The position numbers were made by a program, and so were the translations under genes. The notes under the pieces are model-generated. The model made no database searches. It was given only the letters and a program-made list of their open reading frames with translations, and was not told where the DNA came from. Positions 1 to 8,560 of a DNA stretch of 64,000 bases are shown piece after piece. The stretch is taken from positions 1,178,001 to 1,242,000 of the forward strand of contig NZ_VTFU01000001.1 of assembly GCF_009192735.1 (NCBI RefSeq), read 5' to 3'. This stretch comes from Arthrobacter gandavensis. GTDB lineage: Bacteria > Actinomycetota > Actinomycetes > Actinomycetales > Micrococcaceae. The first letter of the stretch is position 1, and the number at the start of each line of letters is the position of its first letter.

Positions 1-244
1 CCGGGACTTCGTCGGAGGCTCCGGACAAAAAGACTCGAATATAGTCCCGTGCCTGACGCGAGGAAAGCGGAGCTTCCCGCATCTGCTCGTGGACCCGTTC
101 GAATTCCTTCTGGCTGAACACGTAGATGCATCGTTCCTGGCCCCTTGTCAGGACCAGTCCCTCCGCCAGTTCCTCACGGAACTTGGCCGGCAGGATGAGC
201 CGCCCCTTTTCGTCCAGGCGAGGTGAATGTGTCCCGAGGAACAT
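1..244 (-). CDS. mraZ: Transcriptional regulator MraZ (partial, C-terminus beyond window)
   Basis: Reading leftward from the ATG at 244 gives [20 protein letters not shown] and then KFREEL, the first SpoVT/AbrB-like half of MraZ with its DEKGR..LPAKFR signature. About 81 codons are present; the rest lies off the left edge. MraZ is a ring-forming DNA-binding protein that autoregulates the division and cell-wall (dcw) cluster, which would lie further left on this strand. The start is supported by the family N-terminus and by a purine-rich GGGTGGTGACTG just upstream. Three GTGGAG repeats lie about 60 nt upstream, as expected for its own binding site. Identity is very likely; only the truncation limits it. 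Confidence 0.95.
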   Translation of the reverse strand, partial: MFLGTHSPRLDEKGRLILPAKFREELAEGLVLTRGQERCIYVFSQKEFERVHEQMREAPLSSRQARDYIRVFLSGASDEVP

Positions 245-296
245 CAGTCACCACCCGTCTGATTGGAAGAAGTTCCTCCTGCGCTGCCCCTACCCT

Positions 297-336
297 CTTA
301 TAGCCTCCACTTTACTCCACTTCCCTCCACAGTCAA
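297..336 (-). promoter_or_regulatory. mraZ promoter with three MraZ boxes
   Basis: On the minus strand GTGGAG occurs three times at an exact 10-bp period (complement of 305-310, 315-320 and 325-330). It is followed by TATAAG (297-302), a good -10 hexamer, and preceded by TTGACT (331-336). Regularly spaced GTGG-type repeats are the known MraZ operator architecture. The boxes occupy the -35 side of the presumed promoter, so MraZ binding would repress. The motif is seen directly; its function is inferred from the family. Confidence 0.8.
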
Positions 337-462
337 CGCTAGTGCCTGCCGTTTTCCGGCGCGCCGCGCCTTTTCTTCCGCGGAATGGCGCGGATGGAGC
401 GTGGTGGAGGGAGATCGGCGGAAAAGGCTGGCCGGAGTTCGTCCGGGGCGGTCGTTAACGAC

Positions 463-490
463 AAAAAGACCCGCCGCAGCGGGTCTTTTT
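463..490. terminator. Bidirectional intrinsic terminator
   Basis: The sequence AAAAAGACCCGC-CGCA-GCGGGTCTTTTT forms a perfect stem with an A-tract and a T-tract on either side, so it can work on both strands. It lies 40 bp beyond the stop of the minus-strand DUF3040 gene and separates it from mraZ. Confidence 0.85.
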
Positions 491-530
491 CCGAGTCTGT
501 GAACCGGTGGAGGAAAGTTGGGCGCCTGGC

Positions 531-914
531 TTACTGGTCGCGCTTGCGCTCATCCCATTTGTTTTCGAGATTGCTCATGAAGTTCTTCGGGGAGCTTGCT
601 TCGCGTTCCTTCTTGCGGGCCGGAGAGCTGACCTGCGCTCCGCGCTTGCCGCGGGTGGTCGCGTAGTACACGCCCGATCCCATCACCAGGAATCCAAGGA
701 CGCCCAGAATGAGGCTGACCGGCATCTCCATGGAGACCCCTCGGAGGAGCAGCGCTATGCCCGCAACTGCGACAAGGGCTCCGATCACTATCCGCCGGGT
801 AGAGATACCGCCGCTGGACGGCGTCGCCATCGAATTCGCAAATTTGGGGTCCTCGGCGTGTAATTGCTGCTCCAACTGGTCCAGCAAGCGCTGCTCGTGT
901 TCCGAGAGTGCCAT
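531..914 (-). CDS. DUF3040 domain membrane protein
   Basis: A 127-residue protein starting MALSEHEQRLLDQLEQQL, the typical start of DUF3040 proteins found beside mraZ in Actinobacteria. An N-terminal amphipathic Glu/Gln-rich helix is followed by two membrane segments at about residues 41-60 and 64-83, then a basic, charged cytoplasmic tail ending in KWDERKRDQ. The start at 914 is chosen because AAGGAGG lies 6 nt upstream; the open frame continues further upstream without family similarity. Its role is unknown, but its constant position next to the dcw cluster suggests a link to growth or division. Confidence 0.88.
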   Translation of the reverse strand: MALSEHEQRLLDQLEQQLHAEDPKFANSMATPSSGGISTRRIVIGALVAVAGIALLLRGVSMEMPVSLILGVLGFLVMGSGVYYATTRGKRGAQVSSPARKKEREASSPKNFMSNLENKWDERKRDQ

Positions 915-1145
915 TACTGCCTCCTTGCGGTCCGAAATTCTCTGTAACCCAACCAACGATCCCGGTACCGGGGCGGTTCCCGCCACTGAACCCCGGATAA
1001 CTGCGGAGCCCCCGCAAAAAGCTGGGGATCCACCAGGACCCATAACCCGGACAGAACGCTTGTTGTGCCTACGTCTTAGGATAGGTGGCATTCTGATCGG
1101 GGGAAAGCGGTGGCGGCGCTGCGGGCGTTGCTTTCCGCCTAGGGC

Positions 1146-2393
1146 TTACTCTTCGGCCTGGTCAGGCGTAACAGGGGGCGCAGCCCCGCGGCCGGAGCGG
1201 CCCCGGCGGGACGGATCCAGGAGACGCGCCGGCATCACTCCAAGCTCGCCGAACCGGGCGTTGATCTTGTCCAGGGCGTCTTCGGCTGACCGCCAGTTGT
1301 CATCCCTGCCGTCGAGGGTCAGCTGGACCGCCGCTCCATCCGCCGGCTCCAGCCTTTCGGTCCGGAGGCCGATCAGGCGCACGCTCATGCGGCGCGGCCC
1401 CAGGGCGGTAAGCAGGGCACGGGTTTCCTCGTAGATTAACTGGGCGCTGTCCACCGGTTCGCGCAGCGTCCGGGTGCGGGTAAGGGTGGAGAAGTCCGCG
1501 TAGCGCAGTTTCAGGGAGACGGCGCGGCACTGCAGTCCCGCTGCCCGCAGCCGGGCAGCTGTCTTGTGCGCCAGGCGCAGCAGTTCCGTGTGCAGTGTCT
1601 CATCGTCGGAAACATCCCGCGCGAAGGTTTCCTCAGCTCCGATGCTCTTTTCCCGACGCACCGGAGTCACGCTCCGCGGGTCCCGCCCCCAAGCGAGCTC
1701 ATACACATGCTCCCCGGTGGCGCCGAGCAGCCTTTTGAGCACGGAGACCGGCGTGCGGGCTACGTCTTCCACCGAGGAGATACCGACCCGGGCCAGGGTC
1801 TCGCGCGTCTTGGCGCCCACACCCCACAGCGCCGATACATCCAGCGTATGCAGATAGGGAACGGTCTCACTGCGCGGGATCAGGAGCAGCCCGTTCGGTT
1901 TGGACCGGGTGGAAGCAATCTTGGCGACAAATTTGGTGGCCGCAATGCCCACGCTCGCCGTAATCCCCAGCTCGGACGCAACGCGTTTGCGGATCAGCTC
2001 CCCGATGGCGCGCGGGGGTCCGAGCAGGCGCATGGCACCGGAAATATCCAGGAACGCTTCGTCCACGCTGAGCGGTTCCACCAGCGGAGTAATGGATTCG
2101 AAGATGGCCATGAGCCGCCCCGACACTTCGCGGTAGTCCTCTTGGTGCGGTTCCAGGATGACTGCCTGGGGGCACTGCCGGTAAGCGGCCGACATGGGCA
2201 TGGCGGAGTGGACGCCGAAGCGGCGGGCCTCGTAGGAAGCCGACAGCACAACGCTCCTGCCGCCGAGGCCGCCCACGATGATTGGACGGCCCGCCAGCTC
2301 CGGGCGCTTGAGCAGCTCCACCGAGACGTAAAAGGCATCCATGTCCACGTGCATGATGGTGCAGTCGCGGTTTTCGCTGGGGCCGTTGGTCAC
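1146..2393 (-). CDS. dinB: DNA polymerase IV (Y-family, translesion)
   Basis: An error-prone Y-family polymerase of about 415 residues. The catalytic palm motifs are visible: HVDMDAFYVSVE near the N-terminus (first metal-binding Asp) and SVDEAFLD (the Asp-Glu pair). They are followed by the helix-hairpin-helix segment around LWGVGAKTRETLARVGI and the little-finger domain. The GTG at 2393 begins about 13 residues before HVDMDAF and has AAGGAG directly abutting it; an ATG at 2354 would start immediately at HVDMDAF but has no Shine-Dalgarno. The longer open frame reaching 2837 is antisense to the divergent lipoprotein gene and is not coding. The function, bypass of DNA lesions, follows from the family. 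Confidence 0.93.
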   Translation of the reverse strand: MTNGPSENRDCTIMHVDMDAFYVSVELLKRPELAGRPIIVGGLGGRSVVLSASYEARRFGVHSAMPMSAAYRQCPQAVILEPHQEDYREVSGRLMAIFESITPLVEPLSVDEAFLDISGAMRLLGPPRAIGELIRKRVASELGITASVGIAATKFVAKIASTRSKPNGLLLIPRSETVPYLHTLDVSALWGVGAKTRETLARVGISSVEDVARTPVSVLKRLLGATGEHVYELAWGRDPRSVTPVRREKSIGAEETFARDVSDDETLHTELLRLAHKTAARLRAAGLQCRAVSLKLRYADFSTLTRTRTLREPVDSAQLIYEETRALLTALGPRRMSVRLIGLRTERLEPADGAAVQLTLDGRDDNWRSAEDALDKINARFGELGVMPARLLDPSRRGRSGRGAAPPVTPDQAEE

Positions 2394-2466
2394 TCCTTCA
2401 TGGTAGACAACGGGTCCGACGTTTTCGTTTCGCCTAGACTGGGGACCAGTTCCTGACCCCCACAAG

Positions 2467-3045
2467 ATGCGGACACCCATGAAGAAGCCCCTGATCGCAC
2501 TGACCGCCGCAGCCCTGCTGCTGACTGCCTCCGGCTGCACCACGGACACCGAATCCACTGACGCCTCCACCACCGGATCCCAGTCCCCGGCTGCGTCGCC
2601 GTCGTCATCCGCCGCTTCTCCGTCAGCGTCCCCGTCGGCCCCGGCCTCCGCGTCGTCCAGCCCCTCGGCATCCCCTGACAGTTCGGCCAGCCCATCCGCA
2701 ACACCCGGCAGCTCCGCCGTCGCTGAAGGGTTTCCCACGGACATCATTTCAGTGATGCCGGGCTCGACCCCGCTGTCCACGAGCTTCGAGGAAACGGCTG
2801 AGCTGTACACCGCGTCGCTGACGGCTTCCACCAGCACTCCCCCGGCGGAGATTCTGGCCTACTACGCCGCAAGGTTCGAGGGCCAGGGTTTCACCGCCGG
2901 AAAGCCGGAAACCCAGGGAGCCGCAACCCTGCAGCAGTTCGTCCGCGCCGGCGGCGATGACACAGCCAATGTGACCGTGGTCCCCGGCGACGGCGGCAAC
3001 ACCTTTACCGCCAGTATTAATACGCTTCCAGAGTCAGCCAAGTAG
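2467..3045 (+). CDS. Ser/Ala/Pro-rich lipoprotein, unknown function
   Basis: The N-terminus MRTPMKKPLIALTAAALLL is a signal peptide ending in a lipobox (LTASGC), so the mature protein starts with a lipidated Cys at about residue 24. About 50 residues of low-complexity Ser/Ala/Pro follow, likely an extended wall-spanning linker. A compact C-terminal domain of roughly 110 residues comes after it (from FPTDIISVMPGSTP to the end). An alternative start at 2479 (MKKPL) would give the same mature protein. The gene is divergent from dinB and ends 6 bp before the prenyl synthase gene, so the two may be cotranscribed. I do not recognise the C-terminal domain. Confidence 0.8.
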   Translation: MRTPMKKPLIALTAAALLLTASGCTTDTESTDASTTGSQSPAASPSSSAASPSASPSAPASASSSPSASPDSSASPSATPGSSAVAEGFPTDIISVMPGSTPLSTSFEETAELYTASLTASTSTPPAEILAYYAARFEGQGFTAGKPETQGAATLQQFVRAGGDDTANVTVVPGDGGNTFTASINTLPESAK

Positions 3046-3051
3046 CCGGGC

Positions 3052-4161
3052 ATGGAGATGATCCTTCCCGCCGCCGCGGCAGCCGCCACACAGGAGCAGG
3101 CGGAGTACCGGACGCTGCTGGGCAGCGAAATGGACGCCTTCCTCAACGAGCAGCAGGCAGTGCTCCAGGATGTGTCGATGGAAGCCCTCCCGCTCCTGGA
3201 CGCCGTCTCGTCCCTGGCCCAGGGCGGTAAAAGGCTTCGGGCCCTGCTCAGTTACTGGGGCTGGCGCGGTGCCGGCGGACCGGCCCTGAGCCAGACGGCC
3301 GTGCGGGCAGGCGTCGCCCTGGAACTGTTCCAGAGCGCGGCACTGATCCACGACGACATCATCGACCGGTCCGACACGCGCCGCGGCGGACCCAGCGTCC
3401 ACCGGCGCTTCACCACCGCCCACAGCGAGGCCGACTGGCACTTGGACGGAACCCACTTCGGTTCTTCCGCGGCCATCCTGGCCGGCGACCTCTGCCTGTC
3501 CCTGAGCGAGGAGATGTTCTCAGCCGTCGGCGCCCAGGCAGCGCATGGAACCCCGGCACGGCGGATCTTCAACCGGATGCGGACCGAGGTGATGGCCGGC
3601 CAGTACCTGGACATCCTTGAAGAGGTGGTCGGACCCACGTATGAGCCCGAGCGGGCCGTGGTGCGGGCGCGGAACATCCTGCGCTTCAAGTCGGCCAAGT
3701 ACACGACCGAGCATCCTCTGACCCTGGGCGGAGCGTTGGCCGGCGCATCGGATGACCTGCTCGATTGGTACTCACGTTTCGCGCTTCCCCTCGGAGAGGC
3801 CTTCCAGCTCCGCGACGACGTCCTGGGAGTGTTCGGCGACCCCGCGCAAACCGGCAAACCGGCTGGTGATGACCTGCGCGAGGGCAAGCGCACCGTGTTG
3901 ATTGCCTACGCGCTGGCGCTGGGCGGGCCGTCCGCCCGGGACATGATCGCTTCCGCGCTGGGCCGGGAGGACCTTGACGACGACGGCGTGGCGAAACTCC
4001 GGGGGCTGATCGAGGAATCCGGCGCCCTGGCCGCCACCGAGACGCTCATTGAGGGCCACACCCGCGCGGCATTCGATGCTCTGCGTCAGATGCCGGTTGA
4101 TGACACTGCCCGGGCGGCCCTGGACTCCTTGGCCCACGCCGCTGTAACCCGCACGGCCTGA
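3052..4161 (+). CDS. Polyprenyl (geranylgeranyl-type) diphosphate synthase
   Basis: A trans-isoprenyl diphosphate synthase of 369 residues. It has the first Asp-rich motif DDIID (in LIHDDIIDRSDTRRG) and a second Asp motif FQLRDDVLGVFGD, which bind the Mg-diphosphate of the allylic and isopentenyl substrates. It also has GGKRLRALL near residue 60 for isopentenyl diphosphate binding. The product chain length cannot be read reliably. Its position next to an Rv2175c-like gene, a PknL-like kinase and class II aroG matches idsA2 (Rv2173) in Mycobacterium tuberculosis. It probably supplies prenyl chains for quinones, carotenoids or lipid carriers. Confidence 0.92.
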   Translation: MEMILPAAAAAATQEQAEYRTLLGSEMDAFLNEQQAVLQDVSMEALPLLDAVSSLAQGGKRLRALLSYWGWRGAGGPALSQTAVRAGVALELFQSAALIHDDIIDRSDTRRGGPSVHRRFTTAHSEADWHLDGTHFGSSAAILAGDLCLSLSEEMFSAVGAQAAHGTPARRIFNRMRTEVMAGQYLDILEEVVGPTYEPERAVVRARNILRFKSAKYTTEHPLTLGGALAGASDDLLDWYSRFALPLGEAFQLRDDVLGVFGDPAQTGKPAGDDLREGKRTVLIAYALALGGPSARDMIASALGREDLDDDGVAKLRGLIEESGALAATETLIEGHTRAAFDALRQMPVDDTARAALDSLAHAAVTRTA

Positions 4162-4200
4162 GACAGGCAGCTGATACAGCAGGAATTACAGGTGTTAAAA

Positions 4201-4237
4201 GAAGCAGCGGCTCCCGTTGGACGGGGGCCGCTGCTTC
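4201..4237. terminator. Terminator between convergent genes
   Basis: A perfect 11-bp stem GAAGCAGCGGC / GCCGCTGCTTC (4201-4211 with 4227-4237). On the minus strand it is followed by TTTT and on the plus strand by CTTT. It serves the prenyl synthase gene and the convergent Rv2175c-like gene. Confidence 0.85.
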
Positions 4238-4274
4238 CTTTAGCTGGTCATACGGTAATAAGCAGTACGGTGCG

Positions 4275-4628
4275 TTACCAGCCCAGGGCCTGCGCCCGGC
4301 GCCGGATTTCGGTCTTCCGGCCCTCGCGCAGCGCATCCACCGGACGTCCCGGCAGCGAGTCATCCGCGGTGAAAAGCCAGCGGATCATTTCCTCGTCGTT
4401 GTAGCCGGCGTCAATCAGCACGGAGATGGTGCCCTTCAAGCTGTCCAGGACAGCTCCGTCGGAGACGAAGGCAGCCGGGATGCTGCGGATTTTCCGCTCA
4501 CCGAGCCGCACGGCCACCAGCGCACGCTCTTCGAGCATGCTGTGCACCTTGGTAATGGAAACATTCAGTTGTTCAGCCACATCGGGCAGGGTCAGCCAGT
4601 CGGAAACAAGTTCCTCAAGTTCAGTCAC
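4275..4628 (-). CDS. Rv2175c-like winged-helix DNA-binding protein
   Basis: A 117-residue protein with an N-terminal helix-turn-helix (LPDVAEQLNVSITKVHSMLE) and a C-terminal four-helix part. The family carries DNA-binding regulators whose M. tuberculosis member Rv2175c is phosphorylated by the kinase PknL. Here the PASTA kinase at 6295 is the nearby candidate partner, with only the LysM protein gene in between. The start at 4628 is the family N-terminus (MTELEELVSDWLTLPD). Targets are unknown. Confidence 0.88.
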   Translation of the reverse strand: MTELEELVSDWLTLPDVAEQLNVSITKVHSMLEERALVAVRLGERKIRSIPAAFVSDGAVLDSLKGTISVLIDAGYNDEEMIRWLFTADDSLPGRPVDALREGRKTEIRRRAQALGW

Positions 4629-4857
4629 ACCCCTAGGTTCCCACGAGAACCACGTTCAGGGCCACTTTAGGCTCGTTGCACAACTGGAATTGATCTCCCT
4701 TATGTACTCAGGTATGGCCGAATACCCTCAGTAGTGTAAATTCGCTTACGTCACAGAAATCACTTCTGTCACGCTCGCACCAATACTTGCTACTGGCTAC
4801 TGGTTAAACGAGTTGCGGTAAAGGCCGCGCCGTCTACAGATGAGGAAACAACCCTTT

Positions 4858-6204
4858 ATGACTGCTCAGTCGATTCAGGGGAGCAATTCCCCGCGTTCCA
4901 GCTCAAAGGGAATGCCCCGCAAACTGAGTGTTGCGGTGACAACCGCAGCGATCCCTGCCGTCATGATGTCCGCGCTCGCTCTTGCGGAGCCTGCACAGGC
5001 AGCTCCGGTGGGGCCGAACGCGACGCTCTTCCCCCAGCTCCCGCTCCAGGCCATCAAGAACCTGACCGCTGGAACCACCAATGTTGTTGCCCCGTCGCAG
5101 CTGGCCACCCAGATGCCCGTGACCATTGCCGCGGAGTCCAGCGCCCCCGCCGTTCACCGCATCGAGGCCGGTGACACCGTCAGCTCCATCGCAGCACGCT
5201 ACGGGTTGTCCCTGGACGAGGTGCTGCGCGTGAACAATCTCCAGAGAAGATCACTGATCTTCGCCGGCGAAGAACTGCGGCTGCCCACTGGAGGAACCTC
5301 CGCTCCCGAAGCTGCTCCCTCCGCACCGTCCGGCACCTACACCGTGCAGGCCGGCGACACCCTCAGTGGCATTGCGGCCTCCCACGGCGTAAGCCTTGAC
5401 AGCGTCCTGGCGGCTAACAGCCTGACCCTCACCTCGATCATCCGACCGGGGCAGGAAATCACGCTCTCCGGCGGATCCGCCGCCTCCGCACCCGCCGCGG
5501 CTGCGCCCGCTTCAGCCGGCCCCGCGGCCGGCCACACCGTTGCGGCAGGTGACACCCTCACCGGCATTGCCGCCAGCCACGGTGTCAGCCTCACGGACCT
5601 TATGTCCGCCAACGGCATGGATGACAGCTCCGTCCTGTACCCGGGCGACGTCGTTGTCCTCCCCGGTGCCGGGGTAACAACCCTGTCCTCCGCCCCGGTT
5701 GAATCCGCTCCCGCCGACCTGGTGCCCAGTACGTTCCTGCACTACACGTATCCGGACCATGTGGTGGCGGACGCCAACGTTAACAAGCACGCGCTGAACG
5801 CAGCGTCCGTGCCGAGCCGCGCGGACATGCAGCAGATTGTTGCGCAGACCGCGGTCCAGATGGGCGTTGACCCGGCCCTGGCCATGGCCTTCTCTTTCCA
5901 GGAGTCAGGCTTCGATCAGCGCGCGGTGTCCCCCGCCAACGCCATTGGCGCCATGCAGGTCATTCCGAGCTCCGGCGAATGGGCTTCCGACCTGGTGGGG
6001 CGTCAGCTGAATCTGCTCGACCCTTACGACAACGCCACTGCCGGCGTAGCGATCATCCGTTCCCTGATCCGCACCAGCGACAGCCTGGAGACCGCCGTCG
6101 CCTCCTACTACCAGGGCCAGTACTCGGTGACGACCCAGGGCATGTACGAGGACACCCGCGGCTACGTTGCGTCGGTGCTGGCCCACCGCCAGTCCTTCTC
6201 CTAG
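4858..6204 (+). CDS. LysM-repeat lytic transglycosylase, secreted
   Basis: A cell-wall enzyme of 448 residues. A signal peptide ending near ALAEPAQAAP is followed by three LysM peptidoglycan-binding repeats (about residues 98-142, 159-203 and 224-268; each with a GDT(V/L)..IA core) joined by Ala/Pro linkers. A C-terminal SLT/lysozyme-like domain follows (about 320-448), with the catalytic Glu349 in FQESGF and the AIGAMQVIP motif. It would bind and cleave glycan strands. The start at 4858 is chosen because GAGGAAAC precedes it; an ATG at 4840 lacks a ribosome site. It sits directly before the PASTA kinase, linking wall remodelling and wall sensing. Confidence 0.92.
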   Translation: MTAQSIQGSNSPRSSSKGMPRKLSVAVTTAAIPAVMMSALALAEPAQAAPVGPNATLFPQLPLQAIKNLTAGTTNVVAPSQLATQMPVTIAAESSAPAVHRIEAGDTVSSIAARYGLSLDEVLRVNNLQRRSLIFAGEELRLPTGGTSAPEAAPSAPSGTYTVQAGDTLSGIAASHGVSLDSVLAANSLTLTSIIRPGQEITLSGGSAASAPAAAAPASAGPAAGHTVAAGDTLTGIAASHGVSLTDLMSANGMDDSSVLYPGDVVVLPGAGVTTLSSAPVESAPADLVPSTFLHYTYPDHVVADANVNKHALNAASVPSRADMQQIVAQTAVQMGVDPALAMAFSFQESGFDQRAVSPANAIGAMQVIPSSGEWASDLVGRQLNLLDPYDNATAGVAIIRSLIRTSDSLETAVASYYQGQYSVTTQGMYEDTRGYVASVLAHRQSFS

Positions 6205-6232
6205 CGGGAGCCGCAGCCAATCAGCAGTTGGA

Positions 6233-6271
6233 GGGCAGGGCCCGGATCGGGTGTCGATCCGGGCCCTGCCC
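6233..6271 (+). terminator. Strong hairpin after the LysM gene
   Basis: A perfect 16-bp stem, GGGCAGGGCCCGGATC paired with its complement (6233-6248 with 6256-6271), followed by a short TTCT. It lies 29 bp after the LysM stop and 24 bp before the kinase start, so the kinase probably has its own promoter or depends on read-through. Confidence 0.75.
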
Positions 6272-6294
6272 TTCTGCGCACGTAGGATCGTAGA

Positions 6295-8481
6295 GTGCAT
6301 GAATCCGGAAATGACCCCCTAGTAGGCACCGTGGTGGACGAGCGCTACCGCGTGCTCTCCCGTATTGCCCGCGGAGGAATGTCCACCGTCTACCTGGCCA
6401 CTGACCTGCGGCTGGACCGCGACGTCGCCCTCAAGGTCCTCTATCCGCACCTGGCCGCGGACCGCGGCTTCCTTGACCGGTTCGAGCGGGAGGCAAAGTC
6501 AGCCGCCCGCCTGTCCCACCCGCACGTCGTCGGCGTCCTGGACCAGGGCTTTGCGGACAACCTCGCGTACCTGGTGATGGAGTATGTTCCCGGCAAGACA
6601 CTGCGTGAGCTGCTGGAGGCGCGCACCAGGCTCACCCCGCGGCTGGCGCTGGCCCTGCTGGATGCTGTGGTGGAAGGCCTGGCGGAAGCGCACGACGCCG
6701 GAATGATCCACCGTGACGTGAAGCCGGAGAACGTGCTGCTGGCCGACAACGGCAGCATCAAGATCGCCGACTTTGGCCTCGCCCGCGCCGTCTCCACGAG
6801 CACCAACACCGGGACGCTCGTGGGAACCGTTGCCTACCTCGCGCCCGAGCTGGTGACCGGCACCGGCGCCGATGAACGAAGCGATGTCTATTCGGCCGGC
6901 ATCATGCTCTACGAAATGCTCACCGGGAGCCAGCCCTTTACGGGAACAGCACCGATCCAGATTGCCTTCCAGCACGTCCATTCCACCGTTCCCGCGCCGT
7001 CGGCAGCCTGCCCCGGCCTGGCGGCGGACCTTGATGAACTGGTCCGCTGGTGCACAGACCCTGACCCGGACAACCGTCCCGTCGACGGCAAGGCCCTTCT
7101 CGGCGAACTGCGCCACATCCGGACCTCGCTGAGCGACGAACAGCTTGATTTCCACTGCCCCGAGCCGGGGAAGCAGCCTTCATCCACGCCAGCCGCGTCC
7201 GGTGCCCCGTCCATATCCGGGGCCACCGAAGCTCTTGACCCCAACGCCACCACCGCGCTTCCCCCGCCTCCGTCCGGAGCAACGGAGGTGATCTCCACGG
7301 CCGGAGCTGCGGCTGCGGGCGGCGGCGGGGCTTATCCCACCGAAGTCATTCGACGCGCGGACAACGCCACCACTGTGTTCCCCGCCGGTGCGCGCGGAGC
7401 CGGAAGCGGCGGGTTTCAACCCGAGGCCGGGGAATACGACGGGAATGAAAGCCCGGACGACCACGCCGCGGAGCCGCGCGAACCCGGATCCCGCGCCGAA
7501 CGGCGCCAGGCCCGCCGCGAGGCCAAAGCAGCCGACCGGCAGTCCAACCGTGAGGCGCACCGGCCCGAGGTTACGCTCCGCCGGGGAAAACCGCGGCGAC
7601 GCGGAGCCCTGCTGCTCGTGCTCGCCGTCCTGCTCGTGGCCGCTGCGCTCTTCACCGGCTGGTTCTTTGGCCGGGGACCGGGCGCCGTCGTCACCGTCCC
7701 TGACGTAGCCAACGTTTCGCAGGAGGCGGCGGCGGCAATGCTGCGCGGCGAGGGCCTGCAGTACTCCACCAGCGAGATCCATGACGAGATCGTTGCCGCC
7801 GGGCTGGCGGTCGGGACTGATCCGGATGCGCCGGCGGAGATCCGGCGCTTCCGGCCGGTGACGCTGCTCATCAGCAAAGGGCCGGAGCTGTTCGACGTGC
7901 CCAACGTAGTACAGCGGACCACCGAAGCCGCAACCGAAAACATCACCGATGCCGGGCTCACCGTGGGAGCGGTCACCGAGGAATACAACGAAACCATCGA
8001 GGCTGGAAAGGTCATCAGCCAATTTCCCGCTCCCGACACTCAGCTGCGGCGGGACACCGCGGTAAACCTGGTGGTCTCCTTGGGACCGGCCCCGGTGGAG
8101 GTTCCGTCAGTTGTCGGGAAATCCGAGCAGGAGGCAATCCAGCTCCTCGAAGACGCCGGGCTGACTGCTCAGGTATCCCCCGACCAGGTCAACAGCCGGG
8201 ACATTCCCGCAGGTTCCGTGGCTGTCCAGGCACCGGCTTCCGGGCTGCTCGAGCGCGGTTCGGCGGTGACGCTGACGATCTCGAAGGGACCTGTCATGGT
8301 GCAGGTGCCGAACGTGGTCCGCCAGTCCCCGGAGGATGCCCGGGCCCAGCTGGAAGGCCTGGGCTTCCAGGTCCAGATCAACGAACTGCTCGGCGGACTC
8401 CTTGGCATTGTCCAGTCCCAGGACCCCGCTGGAGGTTCCATGGCGCCCGAAGGATCAGTCATCACCCTCAGGGTCGTCTGA
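6295..8481 (+). CDS. pknL: PASTA-domain serine/threonine protein kinase (PknL-like)
   Basis: A 728-residue receptor kinase. The cytoplasmic kinase domain covers about residues 17-275, with RGGMSTVY, Lys47 (VALKVL), HRDVKPEN with Asp141, DFG Asp159, and a Ser/Thr-rich activation loop before YLAPE. A long Pro/Ala-rich acidic juxtamembrane region and one membrane helix (about 437-458) follow. Four extracellular PASTA repeats (from about 463, 532, 601 and 667) bind peptidoglycan or muropeptides in this family. The start is GTG at 6295, the only in-frame option before the kinase fold. The neighbours (Rv2175c-like gene, aroG) mirror pknL of mycobacteria and corynebacteria. Confidence 0.9.
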   Translation: MHESGNDPLVGTVVDERYRVLSRIARGGMSTVYLATDLRLDRDVALKVLYPHLAADRGFLDRFEREAKSAARLSHPHVVGVLDQGFADNLAYLVMEYVPGKTLRELLEARTRLTPRLALALLDAVVEGLAEAHDAGMIHRDVKPENVLLADNGSIKIADFGLARAVSTSTNTGTLVGTVAYLAPELVTGTGADERSDVYSAGIMLYEMLTGSQPFTGTAPIQIAFQHVHSTVPAPSAACPGLAADLDELVRWCTDPDPDNRPVDGKALLGELRHIRTSLSDEQLDFHCPEPGKQPSSTPAASGAPSISGATEALDPNATTALPPPPSGATEVISTAGAAAAGGGGAYPTEVIRRADNATTVFPAGARGAGSGGFQPEAGEYDGNESPDDHAAEPREPGSRAERRQARREAKAADRQSNREAHRPEVTLRRGKPRRRGALLLVLAVLLVAAALFTGWFFGRGPGAVVTVPDVANVSQEAAAAMLRGEGLQYSTSEIHDEIVAAGLAVGTDPDAPAEIRRFRPVTLLISKGPELFDVPNVVQRTTEAATENITDAGLTVGAVTEEYNETIEAGKVISQFPAPDTQLRRDTAVNLVVSLGPAPVEVPSVVGKSEQEAIQLLEDAGLTAQVSPDQVNSRDIPAGSVAVQAPASGLLERGSAVTLTISKGPVMVQVPNVVRQSPEDARAQLEGLGFQVQINELLGGLLGIVQSQDPAGGSMAPEGSVITLRVV

Positions 8482-8507
8482 GCCGCGCACCAAAAGCCCG
8501 CCCACGG

Positions 8508-8547
8508 CAGAGGGGACGGTCCGGGAAATCCCGAACCGTCCCCTCTG
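8508..8547. terminator. Terminator between convergent kinase and aroG
   Basis: CAGAGGGGACGGT (8508-8520) pairs exactly with 8535-8547, with an inner TCCGGGAAATCCCGA loop. It stands between the stops of two convergent genes and can serve both strands. Confidence 0.75.
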
Positions 8548-8560
8548 TGCGCCGGCTGTC

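Noticed and set aside
1102-1136. GGAAAGC / GCTTTCC pairing after dinB as a terminator
   Set aside because: The 7-bp stem has a 21-nt loop and no T-tract; too weak to report as a feature.
1566-2456. 296-codon open frame opposite dinB
   Set aside because: It is antisense to a well-supported polymerase gene. Long antisense frames are common in high-GC DNA, and this one has no recognisable domain.
4629-4857. Possible ydaO-type c-di-AMP riboswitch before the LysM gene
   Set aside because: Such switches often precede actinobacterial wall-hydrolase genes, but I could not find the conserved core elements here.
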